Source: Actinomycetota bacterium (GTDB lineage: Bacteria > Actinomycetota > Actinomycetes > S36-B12 > UBA10799). From it: a stretch of 64,000 bases of DNA. The translations under genes were made by a program, and so were the position numbers. Shown piece by piece: positions 35,043-43,950 of the stretch (positions within the stretch are counted from its first letter, which is position 1; every line of letters starts with the position of its first letter). Below the pieces are notes generated by a model, which worked only from the letters and a program-made list of their open reading frames with translations, was not told the DNA's origin and ran no database searches. The stretch is from positions 28,928-92,927 of the forward strand of contig JACJWU010000007.1 of the NCBI GenBank assembly GCA_020636995.1, written 5' to 3'.

Positions 35043-35975
35043 TCAGGCGTTCGCTTTGGCGTGCAGGTAGCCGATGTGACGCAGCGATCCGTACCGTGCG
35101 AGTTTGCCGGTCGAGTCGGCCTTGAGGTGGTAGGAGCCGGTGCGACTCGCGTTCTGCTCGACGAATGTCACCACGCCGGCAGCCACTGAGGACACAACCG
35201 CCACGTGACCATAGCCTGTGCTGCCACCGGTCCACACGATGATGTCGCCGGGGACCGGAACGTAACCGTCGCCCGCCGGATGTTTGTCGAACGCTGCCGA
35301 TGGGGCTTTGTCCAGCAACTGACCGGCGTTGCCCATGATGTTGCCACTGACCCAACCCTGCGTGCGTACGAATCGGTTGACCAACTCCACGCACTGGTAC
35401 TTGGTGCCGTACGTTCCGCGCACCGCACACCCCGAAGCACATCCGTTGCCGCCGTTGCTGCGCACATCGACACCACGGCCGCCGAACCAGTCGGTGCCCC
35501 GGATCAATGTCGTCCCGAACGGCGCCCAGCCGTAGGACGCCGGCACCGATGAGACAGAGGCCGACGCCGGGCGGGTCGGCTTCGGCATGGAGGCGGCACC
35601 AGTGGCAGATGAGGTCACATCGAACGAACCCCACTTGGACTTCCAGCGGGTGACCGTGTTGCGGCACTTGACCCGCACCCGCCACTGTCCGGACGCCGCG
35701 CCGGGCTGTTGGACCCACGGGAACTGCATGAAGCTTGATGTGGCCCTCGCGCGCGGTCCCCTGGTGATCGTGTTCCAGGCATCCTTGACGAGCAGACGGC
35801 AACGCGCGCTGCGGGGAACGAAGGCCCCCAACGAGGAGTCGGTGCCGGCGGGCACGGTCGCGGGCACATCGACGAGTTGCAGGCGGACCGGGTCGAGGTC
35901 GAGTGCTGATGCCGGGGCCATGGGCAGCGTCGCCGCGGCGCCCACGCAGGCAAGTGCCACGGCGATGCGTTTCAC
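35043..35975 (-). CDS. Secreted CHAP-domain amidase/peptidase-like protein
   Basis: 310 residues with a signal peptide cleaved after ~ASA (residue 24). The first ~100 mature residues form a beta domain. The C-terminal half is a CHAP (NlpC/P60-like) domain: catalytic Cys in KYQCVELVNRFV, His in YGHVAVVSSV and a following polar residue in FVEQNASRTGSY. Such enzymes cut peptidoglycan peptides. Two extra Cys (GCASGCAV) may form a disulphide. The ~245 bases upstream to 36221 are AT-richer and presumably hold the promoter. Confidence 0.87.
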   Translation of the reverse strand: MKRIAVALACVGAAATLPMAPASALDLDPVRLQLVDVPATVPAGTDSSLGAFVPRSARCRLLVKDAWNTITRGPRARATSSFMQFPWVQQPGAASGQWRVRVKCRNTVTRWKSKWGSFDVTSSATGAASMPKPTRPASASVSSVPASYGWAPFGTTLIRGTDWFGGRGVDVRSNGGNGCASGCAVRGTYGTKYQCVELVNRFVRTQGWVSGNIMGNAGQLLDKAPSAAFDKHPAGDGYVPVPGDIIVWTGGSTGYGHVAVVSSVAAGVVTFVEQNASRTGSYHLKADSTGKLARYGSLRHIGYLHAKANA

Positions 35976-36221
35976 GGGAGCGCTCCGATTGTGTCGACGA
36001 CGGTGTCAGACGTGCTTCGCGTGAAACTAGTGGTGTTCGAATCGACGGGTCAAGGGATATAGCCGTCATTTCGGACATATCATCACACAGCGTCCGATTT
36101 GCGAACACGCTGAGTAACCGACGGGCGCGAATCCTCCCCACCCATCGAGCGTGGCGTCACGGCCTCGATGCAACACCCGACGTCCGCATTTCGGATCCTC
36201 GGCGTTGAAGTGTTCGACTCC

Positions 36222-36521
36222 TCATACAGAATCGGTGAACCCGACCTCCCATGCGTCGTAGGACCGGTTCACAAGGCACCCCCGCAACAAACCCACGACC
36301 TCGGACAAGTAGATGCTTCCCTCGGACGTGGAATCCATGGCCTCTTTGCTCTGCCAACAACTCACTGTTTGCGCCTGACCGTGATCAGGATCGATGTAGA
36401 TCGAGGTACTGACGTACCCGGGCTGCTGCCGGATCACGGGAACGATCTCGTCGCGGAAGATACGCACTGCCTCGTGGGCCTTGCCCGGGACCAGATCGGC
36501 GACGATGGTGCGCACATACAT
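36222..36521 (-). CDS. ABM-domain (antibiotic biosynthesis monooxygenase-like) protein
   Basis: 99 residues, a single dimeric ferredoxin-like fold: MYVRTIVADLVPGKAHEAVR, then RQQPGYVSTSIYIDPDHGQ and VSCWQSKEAMDS. Members act on aromatic or heme-like substrates without cofactors, or have no known activity. ATG 36521 follows GAAAGGGG. Standing alone, it gives no hint of substrate. Confidence 0.75.
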   Translation of the reverse strand: MYVRTIVADLVPGKAHEAVRIFRDEIVPVIRQQPGYVSTSIYIDPDHGQAQTVSCWQSKEAMDSTSEGSIYLSEVVGLLRGCLVNRSYDAWEVGFTDSV

Positions 36522-36641
36522 GACGACCCCTTTCCGCCACATACAGCGTAGATCCGCGGTCGATACACAGAGTCGAACTCGCCACAATCCGGACATGGCG
36601 CGACGGGCATCCGGCGATCCCTGCGTACTACCTTGACCGCC

Positions 36642-37139
36642 ATGGTCTTCTTCCTGACGCCCTGGGTCATCACCTTCGCCGGCTGGGGCATCCACGTCGC
36701 AGCCGACCGCAGCGAACACGCCCGCACCCCGCGGCGGGCCGTGGAGCTGCTCCTGCTGTGGGTGTTGGTGTTCGGTGGCGCCTGGGCCCTGCTCGCGGCC
36801 CTCGGACACCTGGGCCCCAACTCCGGGCAGATCGCCGAGGGCATCGGGTACGCGCCCTCGATGTTCCAGTGGGAGGTGGGCTGGGCCGACGTGGCCATCG
36901 GGGTGCTCGGGATCGGCTGCGCATGGCGGCGCGACGGCTGGCTGACGGCCGCGGTGGTGGTGCTGGCGATCTGCTACTGGGGTGACGCGATCGGCCACAT
37001 CATGCAGTACACGGTGCATGACAACACCGCGCCGAACAACGTGTGGGCGATCCCCAGCGACATCTTCGGGCCGCTCTTGGCGGTGGTGCTGCTGGTCGCG
37101 TACCGGCGGATGTCCTGGCGGGCACCGGTCGCCGCCTGA
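36642..37139 (+). CDS. Four-helix membrane protein (DUF6790-like)
   Basis: 165 residues with four hydrophobic segments (VFFLTPWVITFAGWGI, LLLLWVLVFGGAWALLAALG, DVAIGVLGIGCAW to AVVVLAICYWGDAI, FGPLLAVVLLVAYR). The conserved-looking stretch GDAIGHIMQYTVHDNTAPNN between helices resembles DUF6790 proteins. Function unknown. A TTG at 36633 could add three residues. Confidence 0.68.
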   Translation: MVFFLTPWVITFAGWGIHVAADRSEHARTPRRAVELLLLWVLVFGGAWALLAALGHLGPNSGQIAEGIGYAPSMFQWEVGWADVAIGVLGIGCAWRRDGWLTAAVVVLAICYWGDAIGHIMQYTVHDNTAPNNVWAIPSDIFGPLLAVVLLVAYRRMSWRAPVAA

Positions 37140-37155
37140 GTGGTGCTAGCCTCTG

Positions 37156-37172
37156 ATGAAAATCATTTTCAT
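37156..37172. promoter_or_regulatory. Zur-type operator upstream of the COG0523 gene
   Basis: ATGAAAATCATTTTCAT is a perfect 17-base palindrome about C37164, matching the AT-rich palindromes bound by actinobacterial Zur. It lies 20 bases before the GTG start, where a bound repressor would block transcription, so the gene should be induced by zinc starvation. Confidence 0.78.
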
Positions 37173-37192
37173 TAACAAGAGGTGTTCAGCAC

Positions 37193-38281
37193 GTGACAAC
37201 AACTCCCGCACTCCTGTTGGCGGCCGTCGACCCCATCGTCCGAGACACCGCGCTGATGTGTCTGTTGACCGACATCCCTGGCGCCGTGGGTCTCAGGTAT
37301 GACTTGCTGAGTGACTCCCCCGGCACAGCTCGTCGCGTGACGATGACTGCCACCGGGGTACAGGAAGACGTGCTGATCGACCTCGATCACACCTGTGTCA
37401 CTTGTGGCACGAACGAAGACATCGTGACCGCGAGCACGCGTGCGCTCAGCGCCGCCCAGGGTTCGAGCCTGATCGTGGCCAATCCGATCTCGGCACCGAC
37501 CCACGCAACAGCGCGCGTCATGGGCGCCGGCGAACACTTCCGGCTCGCCGCGGTGCTCGCGGCGTGCGACACGGTCGACCTTCCCGAAGACCTGCTCGGC
37601 GATGATCTGGTCAGCGAACGGGGACTGCAGTTGACCCCCGACGACAACCGGGCGGTCGGCCAAGCACTGGTAGCCCAACTCAGCCACGCCGACTTCCTGC
37701 TCACGGCGCACAGTGGACCCACCGGCATCGGGTCGGAACTGCTCGACCACATCCGGGCTCGCGACTCCCACCGGGTGGACGGATTCACCAGCGCCGACCT
37801 GTCGGTCCTGCTCGCGCACGACCATCACGTCGCCACCGGGATGCAACGCATCGATCCGCTGTGCATCGTGCCGGAGGTACGCGCGGCAGAGGGTGAAGTG
37901 TGGACGCTACATCTGCGCAACGATCGTCCGTTCCACCCAGAGCGTCTGCATGCGCACCTGCGCGACCTGGCGCTCGGCGGCACATTCAACAGAGGTCACT
38001 TCTGGTTGGCCACCCGCCCGTTCACGGCATGCGCCTGGGAAGGCGTGGGGGGTCAGTTGTCCATCGGTGCCATCGGTGAGTGGGGACAACGCCCGCCCCA
38101 CACTCACCTAGCCTTCACGGGCACCGACTCTGCCGTGCGCCAACAGGTGGTGGAGGCCTTCGAAGGCAGCCTGCTCACCGCCGATGAGATGGCGGCGGGA
38201 CCTCAGGAGTGGATGGATCTGACGGACAACTACGACCCATGGTTGGGCTCGCGTTCGGATGGTGGGGCGACCGGGGCTTGA
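37193..38281 (+). CDS. CobW/COG0523-like protein lacking a Walker A motif
   Basis: 362 residues. It follows the COG0523 layout: an N-terminal GTPase-like half with a Cys motif (DLDHTCVTCGTNEDIV, where active family members have CxCC) and a C-terminal CobW_C domain (NDRPFHPERLHAHLRDLALG ... GHFWLATRP). The N-terminal P-loop is absent: the expected GxxGxGKT position reads LLLAAVDPIVRDTALM. It is probably zinc-starvation induced from the upstream Zur site and may act in zinc allocation without GTP hydrolysis. Its 3' end overlaps the tRNA on the other strand by 19 bases. Confidence 0.82.
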   Translation: MTTTPALLLAAVDPIVRDTALMCLLTDIPGAVGLRYDLLSDSPGTARRVTMTATGVQEDVLIDLDHTCVTCGTNEDIVTASTRALSAAQGSSLIVANPISAPTHATARVMGAGEHFRLAAVLAACDTVDLPEDLLGDDLVSERGLQLTPDDNRAVGQALVAQLSHADFLLTAHSGPTGIGSELLDHIRARDSHRVDGFTSADLSVLLAHDHHVATGMQRIDPLCIVPEVRAAEGEVWTLHLRNDRPFHPERLHAHLRDLALGGTFNRGHFWLATRPFTACAWEGVGGQLSIGAIGEWGQRPPHTHLAFTGTDSAVRQQVVEAFEGSLLTADEMAAGPQEWMDLTDNYDPWLGSRSDGGATGA

Positions 38282-38336
38282 ACCCGGAACCAACGGATTA
38301 TGAGTCCGGCGCTCTGACCGATTGAGCTATCGCCCC
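38263..38336 (-). tRNA. tRNA with CAT anticodon (Ile2 or elongator Met)
   Basis: Minus strand: acceptor GGGGCGA / TCGCCCC, D arm AGCTCAATCGGTCAGAGC, anticodon loop CTCATAA, T arm with GGGTTCAAGCCC. It does not start with the CGCGGGG of initiator tRNAs. The CTCATAATC..TTGG and GGTTCAAG segments resemble the lysidine-modified Ile2 tRNA more than elongator Met, but I cannot settle this by eye. No CCA encoded. Confidence 0.9.
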
Positions 38337-38365
38337 TCGCTGCGAGTCTATTGCGGCACAAACGG

Positions 38366-38401
38366 AAGGGGAGCGACCGGACCGTGCCGACCGCTCCCCT
38401 T
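38366..38401. terminator. Hairpin between the tRNA and a secreted-protein gene
   Basis: AAGGGGAGCG (38366-38375) pairs perfectly with CGCTCCCCTT (38392-38401) around a 16-base loop that itself contains CCGG..CCG pairing. It follows the stop of the minus-strand gene at 38416 by 15 bases and probably ends its transcript ahead of the tRNA. Confidence 0.7.
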
Positions 38402-38415
38402 CGCGAGAGTGGGTA

Positions 38416-38982
38416 CTACTTCTTCACCTTGATGGTGATCTTGCCCAGCTTCTGGCCGGTGGGGATGGACCCACCCGGAAGGCCGAGCACCTGGGCAAGC
38501 AGAACCGCCGGGTCCTGCTTGGCGCCGAGCGCCTCAACTTCCTTGGCCAGCGACGCCGTGGCGTTGTTCCACGTGCCGTTCTTCTTGATCTTGTTCTTGC
38601 CGCCCTTGATCACGAGGATGTTGTTGATGACCAGCGGGTCGGGGGTGATCGGGTTGCCCACCGCGGCGGTGGCCTTGCCGGTCTTGTAGTTGATGACGAT
38701 GTCCTGCAGCGTCACGAACCCGGCGGAAGAGGCCAGCTTGAGGCCACCCTTGTGGGTGATGGTCTTGCCCTTGAGCTTGGCCGGGAAGCTGATGGTGGTG
38801 CCCTTCAGCTTCGCGGGCTTCACGGCGGACGGGGTCACGCCCGCCGGACCGAGCGCGGCAACCAGGCCGGCGTCCAGCTTGAGGGTGGTGGTGTTGGACT
38901 TCGCCATGGCCGGGGCGGCGGCGAAGGCGGTGCCTACCAGCGCCAGGCCAGCGGCACCGGCGGTGATACGACGAACGATCAT
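38416..38982 (-). CDS. Secreted protein, weakly HtaA-like
   Basis: 188 residues with a signal peptide ending AMA (residue 28). The mature part is Lys- and Gly-rich and beta-strand-like: TTTLKLDAGLVAALGPAGVT, GKTITHKGGLKLASSAGFVT, LQDIVINYKTGKATAAVG, ending in KITIKVKK. The order 'laaL..GV..' then 'HKGGL' then 'v.l.n..' recalls HtaA-type heme/cell-surface domains, but conserved Tyr/His ligands cannot be confirmed. No anchor is seen. A similar protein is encoded just upstream at 39178-39696. Confidence 0.7.
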   Translation of the reverse strand: MIVRRITAGAAGLALVGTAFAAAPAMAKSNTTTLKLDAGLVAALGPAGVTPSAVKPAKLKGTTISFPAKLKGKTITHKGGLKLASSAGFVTLQDIVINYKTGKATAAVGNPITPDPLVINNILVIKGGKNKIKKNGTWNNATASLAKEVEALGAKQDPAVLLAQVLGLPGGSIPTGQKLGKITIKVKK

Positions 38983-39177
38983 GTGTGCATCCCTTTCGAT
39001 TTGAAACACGGTGTCCCAACAGTACCCACAAGGGGCAATATTCACACTTCGAATACAAGCCACCGACCGGGCCGTTGCACAACCGCAATCTGCCCGGCGC
39101 GGACCCCATCCGAACGACCGATGAGCGGACCAGCCACAGCTCATCCCGGGCACATCGCGCAGCCAGTGGCCGCCCGA

Positions 39178-39696
39178 TCACTGCAGCGGATACGAGAACC
39201 GCGCGAACCGCAGGCCGTCGCGGAAAACATACGTGTCGAACTGCTCGTTGAAGACCGCAGATGCCCCGGGCGCGATCAGCAGAACGCCTCGGACCCGGCG
39301 CTGGCTGACCTTGAGTTTGCCGACGTCGAAGGCCGCGACCCGTGAGCCCGACGCCGAGTCCTTGACGCTAGCCCGGCGTGCTGGCAGGTTCAGGCGCAGC
39401 TTCGTCAGGTCGAGCGGTTCAGCCTCGCCGAACAGCCGCAGGCCACCACCGAGCCGTATCGCGCGCACCTTCCCCGACCGGGACAGGGACACCCTGGCGA
39501 CCGGCAGCGCGAACAGCGCCGGGGCGATCTCCTGAGCCGAGCCAACCGGCGCCACTCCCAGTTCGCCTTCATCGATGGTCTGTAGCGCCTGTGGGGTGAG
39601 CTTGACGGCGGTCGCCTCATCGTCGGCGAGTGCAGGGCCCGCGCCACCGACAAGCAGCAGTAGCGCTGCTGCGACTGCTATCGGACGGAAGCCCAT
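39178..39696 (-). CDS. Secreted protein, distant paralogue of the 38416 gene product
   Basis: 172 residues with a signal peptide ending ALA (~residue 24). The mature part shares layout with its neighbour: a short 'VKLTPQALQTI' opening, VSLSRSGKVRAIRLGGGLRL where the neighbour has ITHKGGLKL, then LTKLRLNLPARRASVK and a beta-rich tail ending FARFSYPLQ. ATG 39696 is used; GTG 39708 would add four residues. Function unknown; the pair suggests a local duplication of a cell-surface beta protein. Confidence 0.68.
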   Translation of the reverse strand: MGFRPIAVAAALLLLVGGAGPALADDEATAVKLTPQALQTIDEGELGVAPVGSAQEIAPALFALPVARVSLSRSGKVRAIRLGGGLRLFGEAEPLDLTKLRLNLPARRASVKDSASGSRVAAFDVGKLKVSQRRVRGVLLIAPGASAVFNEQFDTYVFRDGLRFARFSYPLQ

Positions 39697-39869
39697 TTCG
39701 CGACTCACTGACTGTGGGAGTGGGACAGTTCCACGGTAGGCGACGCAGAGACTCGAAAGGTATACACGTTGCACAACCGCAACCTTCCACGACCGCTGAT
39801 GTGGAGCCCGGCCTATAGGCCGCCCCGGTCGTGCCGCTACCTGGAGGCGCTCGGTACGCTAGACGGGAT

Positions 39870-39942
<73 letters not shown>

Positions 39943-39955
39943 CCACTCTCCTGAC

Positions 39956-42352
39956 TCAACCGCTCCTCTCCCTCACTACGGTCGCGATGTCCATGCGTCG
40001 GATAGCCCGCAGGCCCGGGATCTGGGAGACCAGGGCAACCAGCATGATCACCGCCGCCGCCAGGAGCAGGCTCCACCCGGAGACGTACAGCGGGAGGGTG
40101 AATTGATCATTCGAATAGGTCCTGAGCAGACCCTGAGCCGCGAGCACTCCTAGGGCCAAACCGGGAACAACCCCCAGGGCCGCAGTGACCACATTCTCAC
40201 TGCCGACCAGACCCGCTAGCGTCCGGAACCGCACCCCCGCGGCCCGCAGGGTCGCCAGCTCTCGTTCCCTCTCCACGATGTTGACGCTCATCGTCGTGAA
40301 GATGATCGCGAAAGCCATGGCACCCCCAAGTGCGAGCATGGCGCCGATGAACACGTTGAAGAGTCCCGTGAACTGATTGAAGGTCGTCTGAAGCGCTGAC
40401 GTTTCGACCACGGCCTCAACGCCGGGAAATCCCGTCACCTTGGAACGCACCGCCTCGGCGTCCGCCCCTGATCTCAAGGTCGCCTGGACGCTTCCGGGGC
40501 CGACCTGTGGTACATGCTTATGCAGCCACGCCTTGGATGCGTAGACGAACGCCCCGATCGGCTCGAACGGCATACCTCGCACTACCGCCTCCACACTGTC
40601 CCCGGTGTCGGTGAACGTGATCGCGACAGTGTCGCCCACCTGCAAGCCCGGCAACTGCGCAGTCATGGATTCATCGACGAACACGCCGTCGTTCGGAAGC
40701 GCCATCGGGGACCCAGACTGCGTGATGAAGCCGTGCATCCGCGTCGTCGCGTCGAAGGCGGACAACTGCGTCGCGTACACCGCATCCCCGTACGCCACCG
40801 ACACCGGGGTGTCGACGACCGCCTCCGCCGTGTCCACACCTGGCACGTTGCGTACGCGCTGCACTTGGGTTGATGTGACGGGCTGGGAGTAGAGCGCTTG
40901 CAGATCCGCGGTCGCAACCTGGTCGAACTGCACCGCGACGATGTGGCGCATTGTCTGTAGCAGGCCCACGGACGCGAGCACGAGGATGAGGGCCAAGGCG
41001 ATCCCCGTCGCCGTGAACAGGGTGCGTCTGCCATTGCGACCAATACTGCGCAGCACCATCCACCACCGAGATGGCAGCCGCCCCGCCCACGGGACGATCC
41101 TCTCCAACGGACTCCGGCCCGTCTTCGGGTTGGGGCTCTCCGCCCGCATCGCCTCCGCCGGTGCGATCCGGATCGCCCGACGCGCGGGGAAGAACGCCGC
41201 CACCCCAGTAGCAACGACCCCGAAGACAAGACCGACCATCAGCGTCTCGGGGCGCAGCCATGCGAACTGCTCCAGTTGAGAGGGCAGCCCGATAACACGC
41301 ACGTAGGCCGAGGACATCCAGGCAGCAAGCAGCATCCCGAGCGGAACGCCGAGTACTGCACCGATCACACCGGCCCACAGTCCATATGACATGTAGTGCC
41401 ACCAGAGGGCCGAGCCCTTCACCCCGGAGGCGCGCAGGGTTCCAATGATCTGCCGCTCCGACACGACTCGTCGGGTGAGCAGCACGTACATGGACAAGGC
41501 GGCTGCGCTGAGGAAGAGAATCGGGAAGGCGACAGCCATCTGCCGAAAGCCGTCGATGTCCTCCTGTAACACGGAGTTCGAGGGCTGCTGCTGCCTCGTC
41601 ATGACGTTGCTCGCGCCCCGGCTGATCGCCCCGTCCGACAGGTCTGACAGCACGCTCTCGGACGCACTGTCGTCGCGGGTGCCATCCGACAGGAGTACGA
41701 GTGCTTGGTTGTCGCCGGCACCCGACCATGCCCGCGCGTCCTGCTCATCGACGAACAGGACTCCAAAGGAATCGTACGGAACGACTTCCTCCTGCCTGCT
41801 GGGCGCCGGCCACAGGTACTCGGCACTCGACGCTATGCCGGCAACAGTGACCGGTACGTTTCCGATCGCGGTCGAGATGGACAGCCCGTCCCCCGGGCTC
41901 AGCCCGAAGGCATCGGCCATGTGCTGTTCGACCAGGACTTCCCCCTTGCTGGGATTGGATGCGCCCGACAGCGGCGTCAGAGAGGCTACTGACGGCTTGC
42001 CGGACGCGGGATAGCCGACGATGCGTCCGAGCAGTTTCGTCGTCGCGGATCCGCTGGTGACCGTGAATGGCAGATCCGCTTGCACACGCGTTCGTACGTC
42101 TTGCACACCGGGCTGCTGCCGTGCCCATCGCGCATACCCGTTCGGATCCGCCATCGACACGAACAGATCGGGGAATCCCTGAACGTCGAAGGCATGATCG
42201 TAGGAGGCCTGCAGGTTCTTGTAGGCGTTGTTCGCAGCTGCGTACAAGGTCACGCCGAGAAAGACTGTGACGACCAACGCGGTGAACAACGGCCAAGAAC
42301 GTCGGATGTCACGCCGGAGTTTGCGGCGAAGAGTCGGATGTGTTGTCACCAC
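39956..42352 (-). CDS. ABC exporter permease, duplicated FtsX type
   Basis: 798 residues with the classic two-module FtsX layout: TM1 WPLFTALVVTVFLGVTLYAA, a large external domain, three TMs (~280-400), then RTLFTATGIALALILVLASV, a second external domain and three C-terminal TMs (MLALGGAMAFAIIFTTMSV, ENVVTAALGVVPGLALGVLA, LLLAAAVIMLVALVSQI). The motif VSERQIIGTLRASGVKGSAL and its second copy ERERELATLRAAGVRFRTL couple to the ATPase. Probably exports a lipid or peptide or acts mechanically. GTG 42349 is an equally good start, giving the usual 4-base overlap with the ATPase gene. Confidence 0.88.
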   Translation of the reverse strand: MVTTHPTLRRKLRRDIRRSWPLFTALVVTVFLGVTLYAAANNAYKNLQASYDHAFDVQGFPDLFVSMADPNGYARWARQQPGVQDVRTRVQADLPFTVTSGSATTKLLGRIVGYPASGKPSVASLTPLSGASNPSKGEVLVEQHMADAFGLSPGDGLSISTAIGNVPVTVAGIASSAEYLWPAPSRQEEVVPYDSFGVLFVDEQDARAWSGAGDNQALVLLSDGTRDDSASESVLSDLSDGAISRGASNVMTRQQQPSNSVLQEDIDGFRQMAVAFPILFLSAAALSMYVLLTRRVVSERQIIGTLRASGVKGSALWWHYMSYGLWAGVIGAVLGVPLGMLLAAWMSSAYVRVIGLPSQLEQFAWLRPETLMVGLVFGVVATGVAAFFPARRAIRIAPAEAMRAESPNPKTGRSPLERIVPWAGRLPSRWWMVLRSIGRNGRRTLFTATGIALALILVLASVGLLQTMRHIVAVQFDQVATADLQALYSQPVTSTQVQRVRNVPGVDTAEAVVDTPVSVAYGDAVYATQLSAFDATTRMHGFITQSGSPMALPNDGVFVDESMTAQLPGLQVGDTVAITFTDTGDSVEAVVRGMPFEPIGAFVYASKAWLHKHVPQVGPGSVQATLRSGADAEAVRSKVTGFPGVEAVVETSALQTTFNQFTGLFNVFIGAMLALGGAMAFAIIFTTMSVNIVERERELATLRAAGVRFRTLAGLVGSENVVTAALGVVPGLALGVLAAQGLLRTYSNDQFTLPLYVSGWSLLLAAAVIMLVALVSQIPGLRAIRRMDIATVVRERSG

Positions 42353-43095
42353 GTCACATCCCGGGCCTCACCCGCCTCCTGCTGGACCACCTGCGCGATC
42401 GATCCCTCGTGGAAGCGGACGACGCGGTCTGCCATGGTCGCGATACCGGAGTTGTGCGTCACGATCACCACACATCGGCCTTGTTCGCGCGCCGCTGCCT
42501 GCAACAGGGCAAGTACGTGCCGTCCGGTGTCCAGGTCTAGCGCTCCAGTCGGTTCGTCGCACAACAGCAGATCGGGGCCGGTCACAAGTGCCCGGGCTAT
42601 CGCCACCCGTTGCTGCTGACCACCGGACATCTGAGCGGGAAAGTGGGCTGCTCGTTCCAGCAGTCCCACGCCGGAAAGAGCCTCCTCGACACGTTCATGC
42701 AGGCCCGCGGACTTCTGCGTGAGTTCGGCGATGAGTGACACGTTCTCAGCGGCCGTGAGCGTCTGGATGAGGTTGAAGAACTGGAAGATGAAGGCCACAT
42801 GCTTTCGCCGCAGAGTGGCCAGTTCCTCCGGCTTCTTGTTGGCCAGAGACTGCCCGCAGACTTCCACCTCACCGCTGGTGACCGGTTCGATTCCGCCCGT
42901 CACATTCAGCAACGTGGTCTTCCCCGAACCTGACGGACCCAGGACCACGATCACCTCACCGGGGTAGAGATCCAGCGTGACCTTCTTCAGTGCGTGAACG
43001 CAGGCATCCCCTTGCCCGTAAGTCTTCGTCACGTCGCGAAGCGACGCTACCGGCAGTGCGTCGACGTCCATGCCCGAATCCCTTCCCACCGCCAT
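42346..43095 (-). CDS. ABC transporter ATPase (MacB/LolD type)
   Basis: 249 residues: Walker A VLGPSGSGKTTLLN, Q-loop FQFFNLIQTLTAAENV, signature MSGGQQQRVAIARAL, Walker B LLLCDEPTGALD, switch His VIVTHNSGIA. The GALD signature and FNLI motif mark the LolD/MacB group that pairs with FtsX-type permeases, as the next gene. ATG 43071 with AAGGGA upstream is an alternative start. Confidence 0.9.
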   Translation of the reverse strand: MAVGRDSGMDVDALPVASLRDVTKTYGQGDACVHALKKVTLDLYPGEVIVVLGPSGSGKTTLLNVTGGIEPVTSGEVEVCGQSLANKKPEELATLRRKHVAFIFQFFNLIQTLTAAENVSLIAELTQKSAGLHERVEEALSGVGLLERAAHFPAQMSGGQQQRVAIARALVTGPDLLLCDEPTGALDLDTGRHVLALLQAAAREQGRCVVIVTHNSGIATMADRVVRFHEGSIAQVVQQEAGEARDVTW

Positions 43096-43164
43096 CCTTG
43101 CGCCCAGTCCATGAAGTCAGCAAGCATAGCGGGCCCGGCGACAGGTGTCGATAGCCTGATCCCT

Positions 43165-43938
43165 GTGCATCCAGCGGACGAGGGCGTGCGGCTAAGACGC
43201 GGCTACCTCATCGCTGAGATCCTGTTGGTGCTCGGCCTCTCGCTGGGCCGCGCGGGCGTCTTCTCGGTGGTCGAGTTCGTCGCGGATCTCACGAGTGGGG
43301 TGCCGCTGGCCGAGCAGACGACCACGCTCAATCCGTCCGCATCCCCGCGACCCCTGCTCGACCTCACGCTGCAACTGCTGCGCATCGGCTTCGCGCTGGT
43401 CATCGTCGGCCTGGTCGCATATCTGCTCCAGCGCTCCGGCGAGAGCCTGCGAACCATCGGTGTTGACGCCTCGCAGCCGGGGCGGGATCTCGGCCGAGGG
43501 GCGGTGCTCGCCTTGCTGATCGGCGGCACCGGGTTGGTCTGGTACCTCATCGCCTACAACGCCGGGATCAACCTCAACGTTGCGGCACAGGGTTTGCCGG
43601 ACGAGTGGTGGCGAACCCCCGTGCTGGTGCTCGGCGCGCTGGAGAACGCGGTCCTCGAGGAGGTCGTGGTCCTCGGATTCGTGCTGCACCGCTTGCGCCA
43701 ACTGGAATGGAGTTGGACCTCCGCGATCGTGACCAGCGCGCTGATCCGCGGGACCTACCACCTGTACCAGGGCCTCGGCGGCTTCGTCGGCAACGTGGTG
43801 ATGGGGTTGTTTTTCGGGTGGCTGTTCAAACGGTGGGGTCGAGTGATGCCGATGATCGTCGCGCACGCGTTGATCGACACCGTGGCCTTCATCGGGTACG
43901 CGCTGTTGGCCGGCAAGGTGTCGTGGCTGCCGGGCTGA
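43165..43938 (+). CDS. CPBP-family intramembrane protease-like protein
   Basis: 257 residues with about seven hydrophobic segments. CPBP motifs are recognisable: ENAVLEEVVVLGFVLHRL, GTYHLYQGLGGF and MIVAHALIDTVAFIG. The paired Glu and the two His are present; the Arg of the usual EExxxR is replaced, so catalysis is uncertain. Members process prenylated proteins or confer bacteriocin immunity. GTG 43165 sits right before LRRGYLIAEILL; ATG 43111 would add 18 residues. Confidence 0.78.
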   Translation: MHPADEGVRLRRGYLIAEILLVLGLSLGRAGVFSVVEFVADLTSGVPLAEQTTTLNPSASPRPLLDLTLQLLRIGFALVIVGLVAYLLQRSGESLRTIGVDASQPGRDLGRGAVLALLIGGTGLVWYLIAYNAGINLNVAAQGLPDEWWRTPVLVLGALENAVLEEVVVLGFVLHRLRQLEWSWTSAIVTSALIRGTYHLYQGLGGFVGNVVMGLFFGWLFKRWGRVMPMIVAHALIDTVAFIGYALLAGKVSWLPG

Positions 43939-43950
43939 ACTGGCCCGGTC

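Noticed and set aside
35976..36221. Riboswitch (for example c-di-AMP type) ahead of the CHAP gene
   Set aside because: Such genes are often so regulated in actinobacteria, but I cannot find the conserved core sequences; only an AT-richer stretch is visible.
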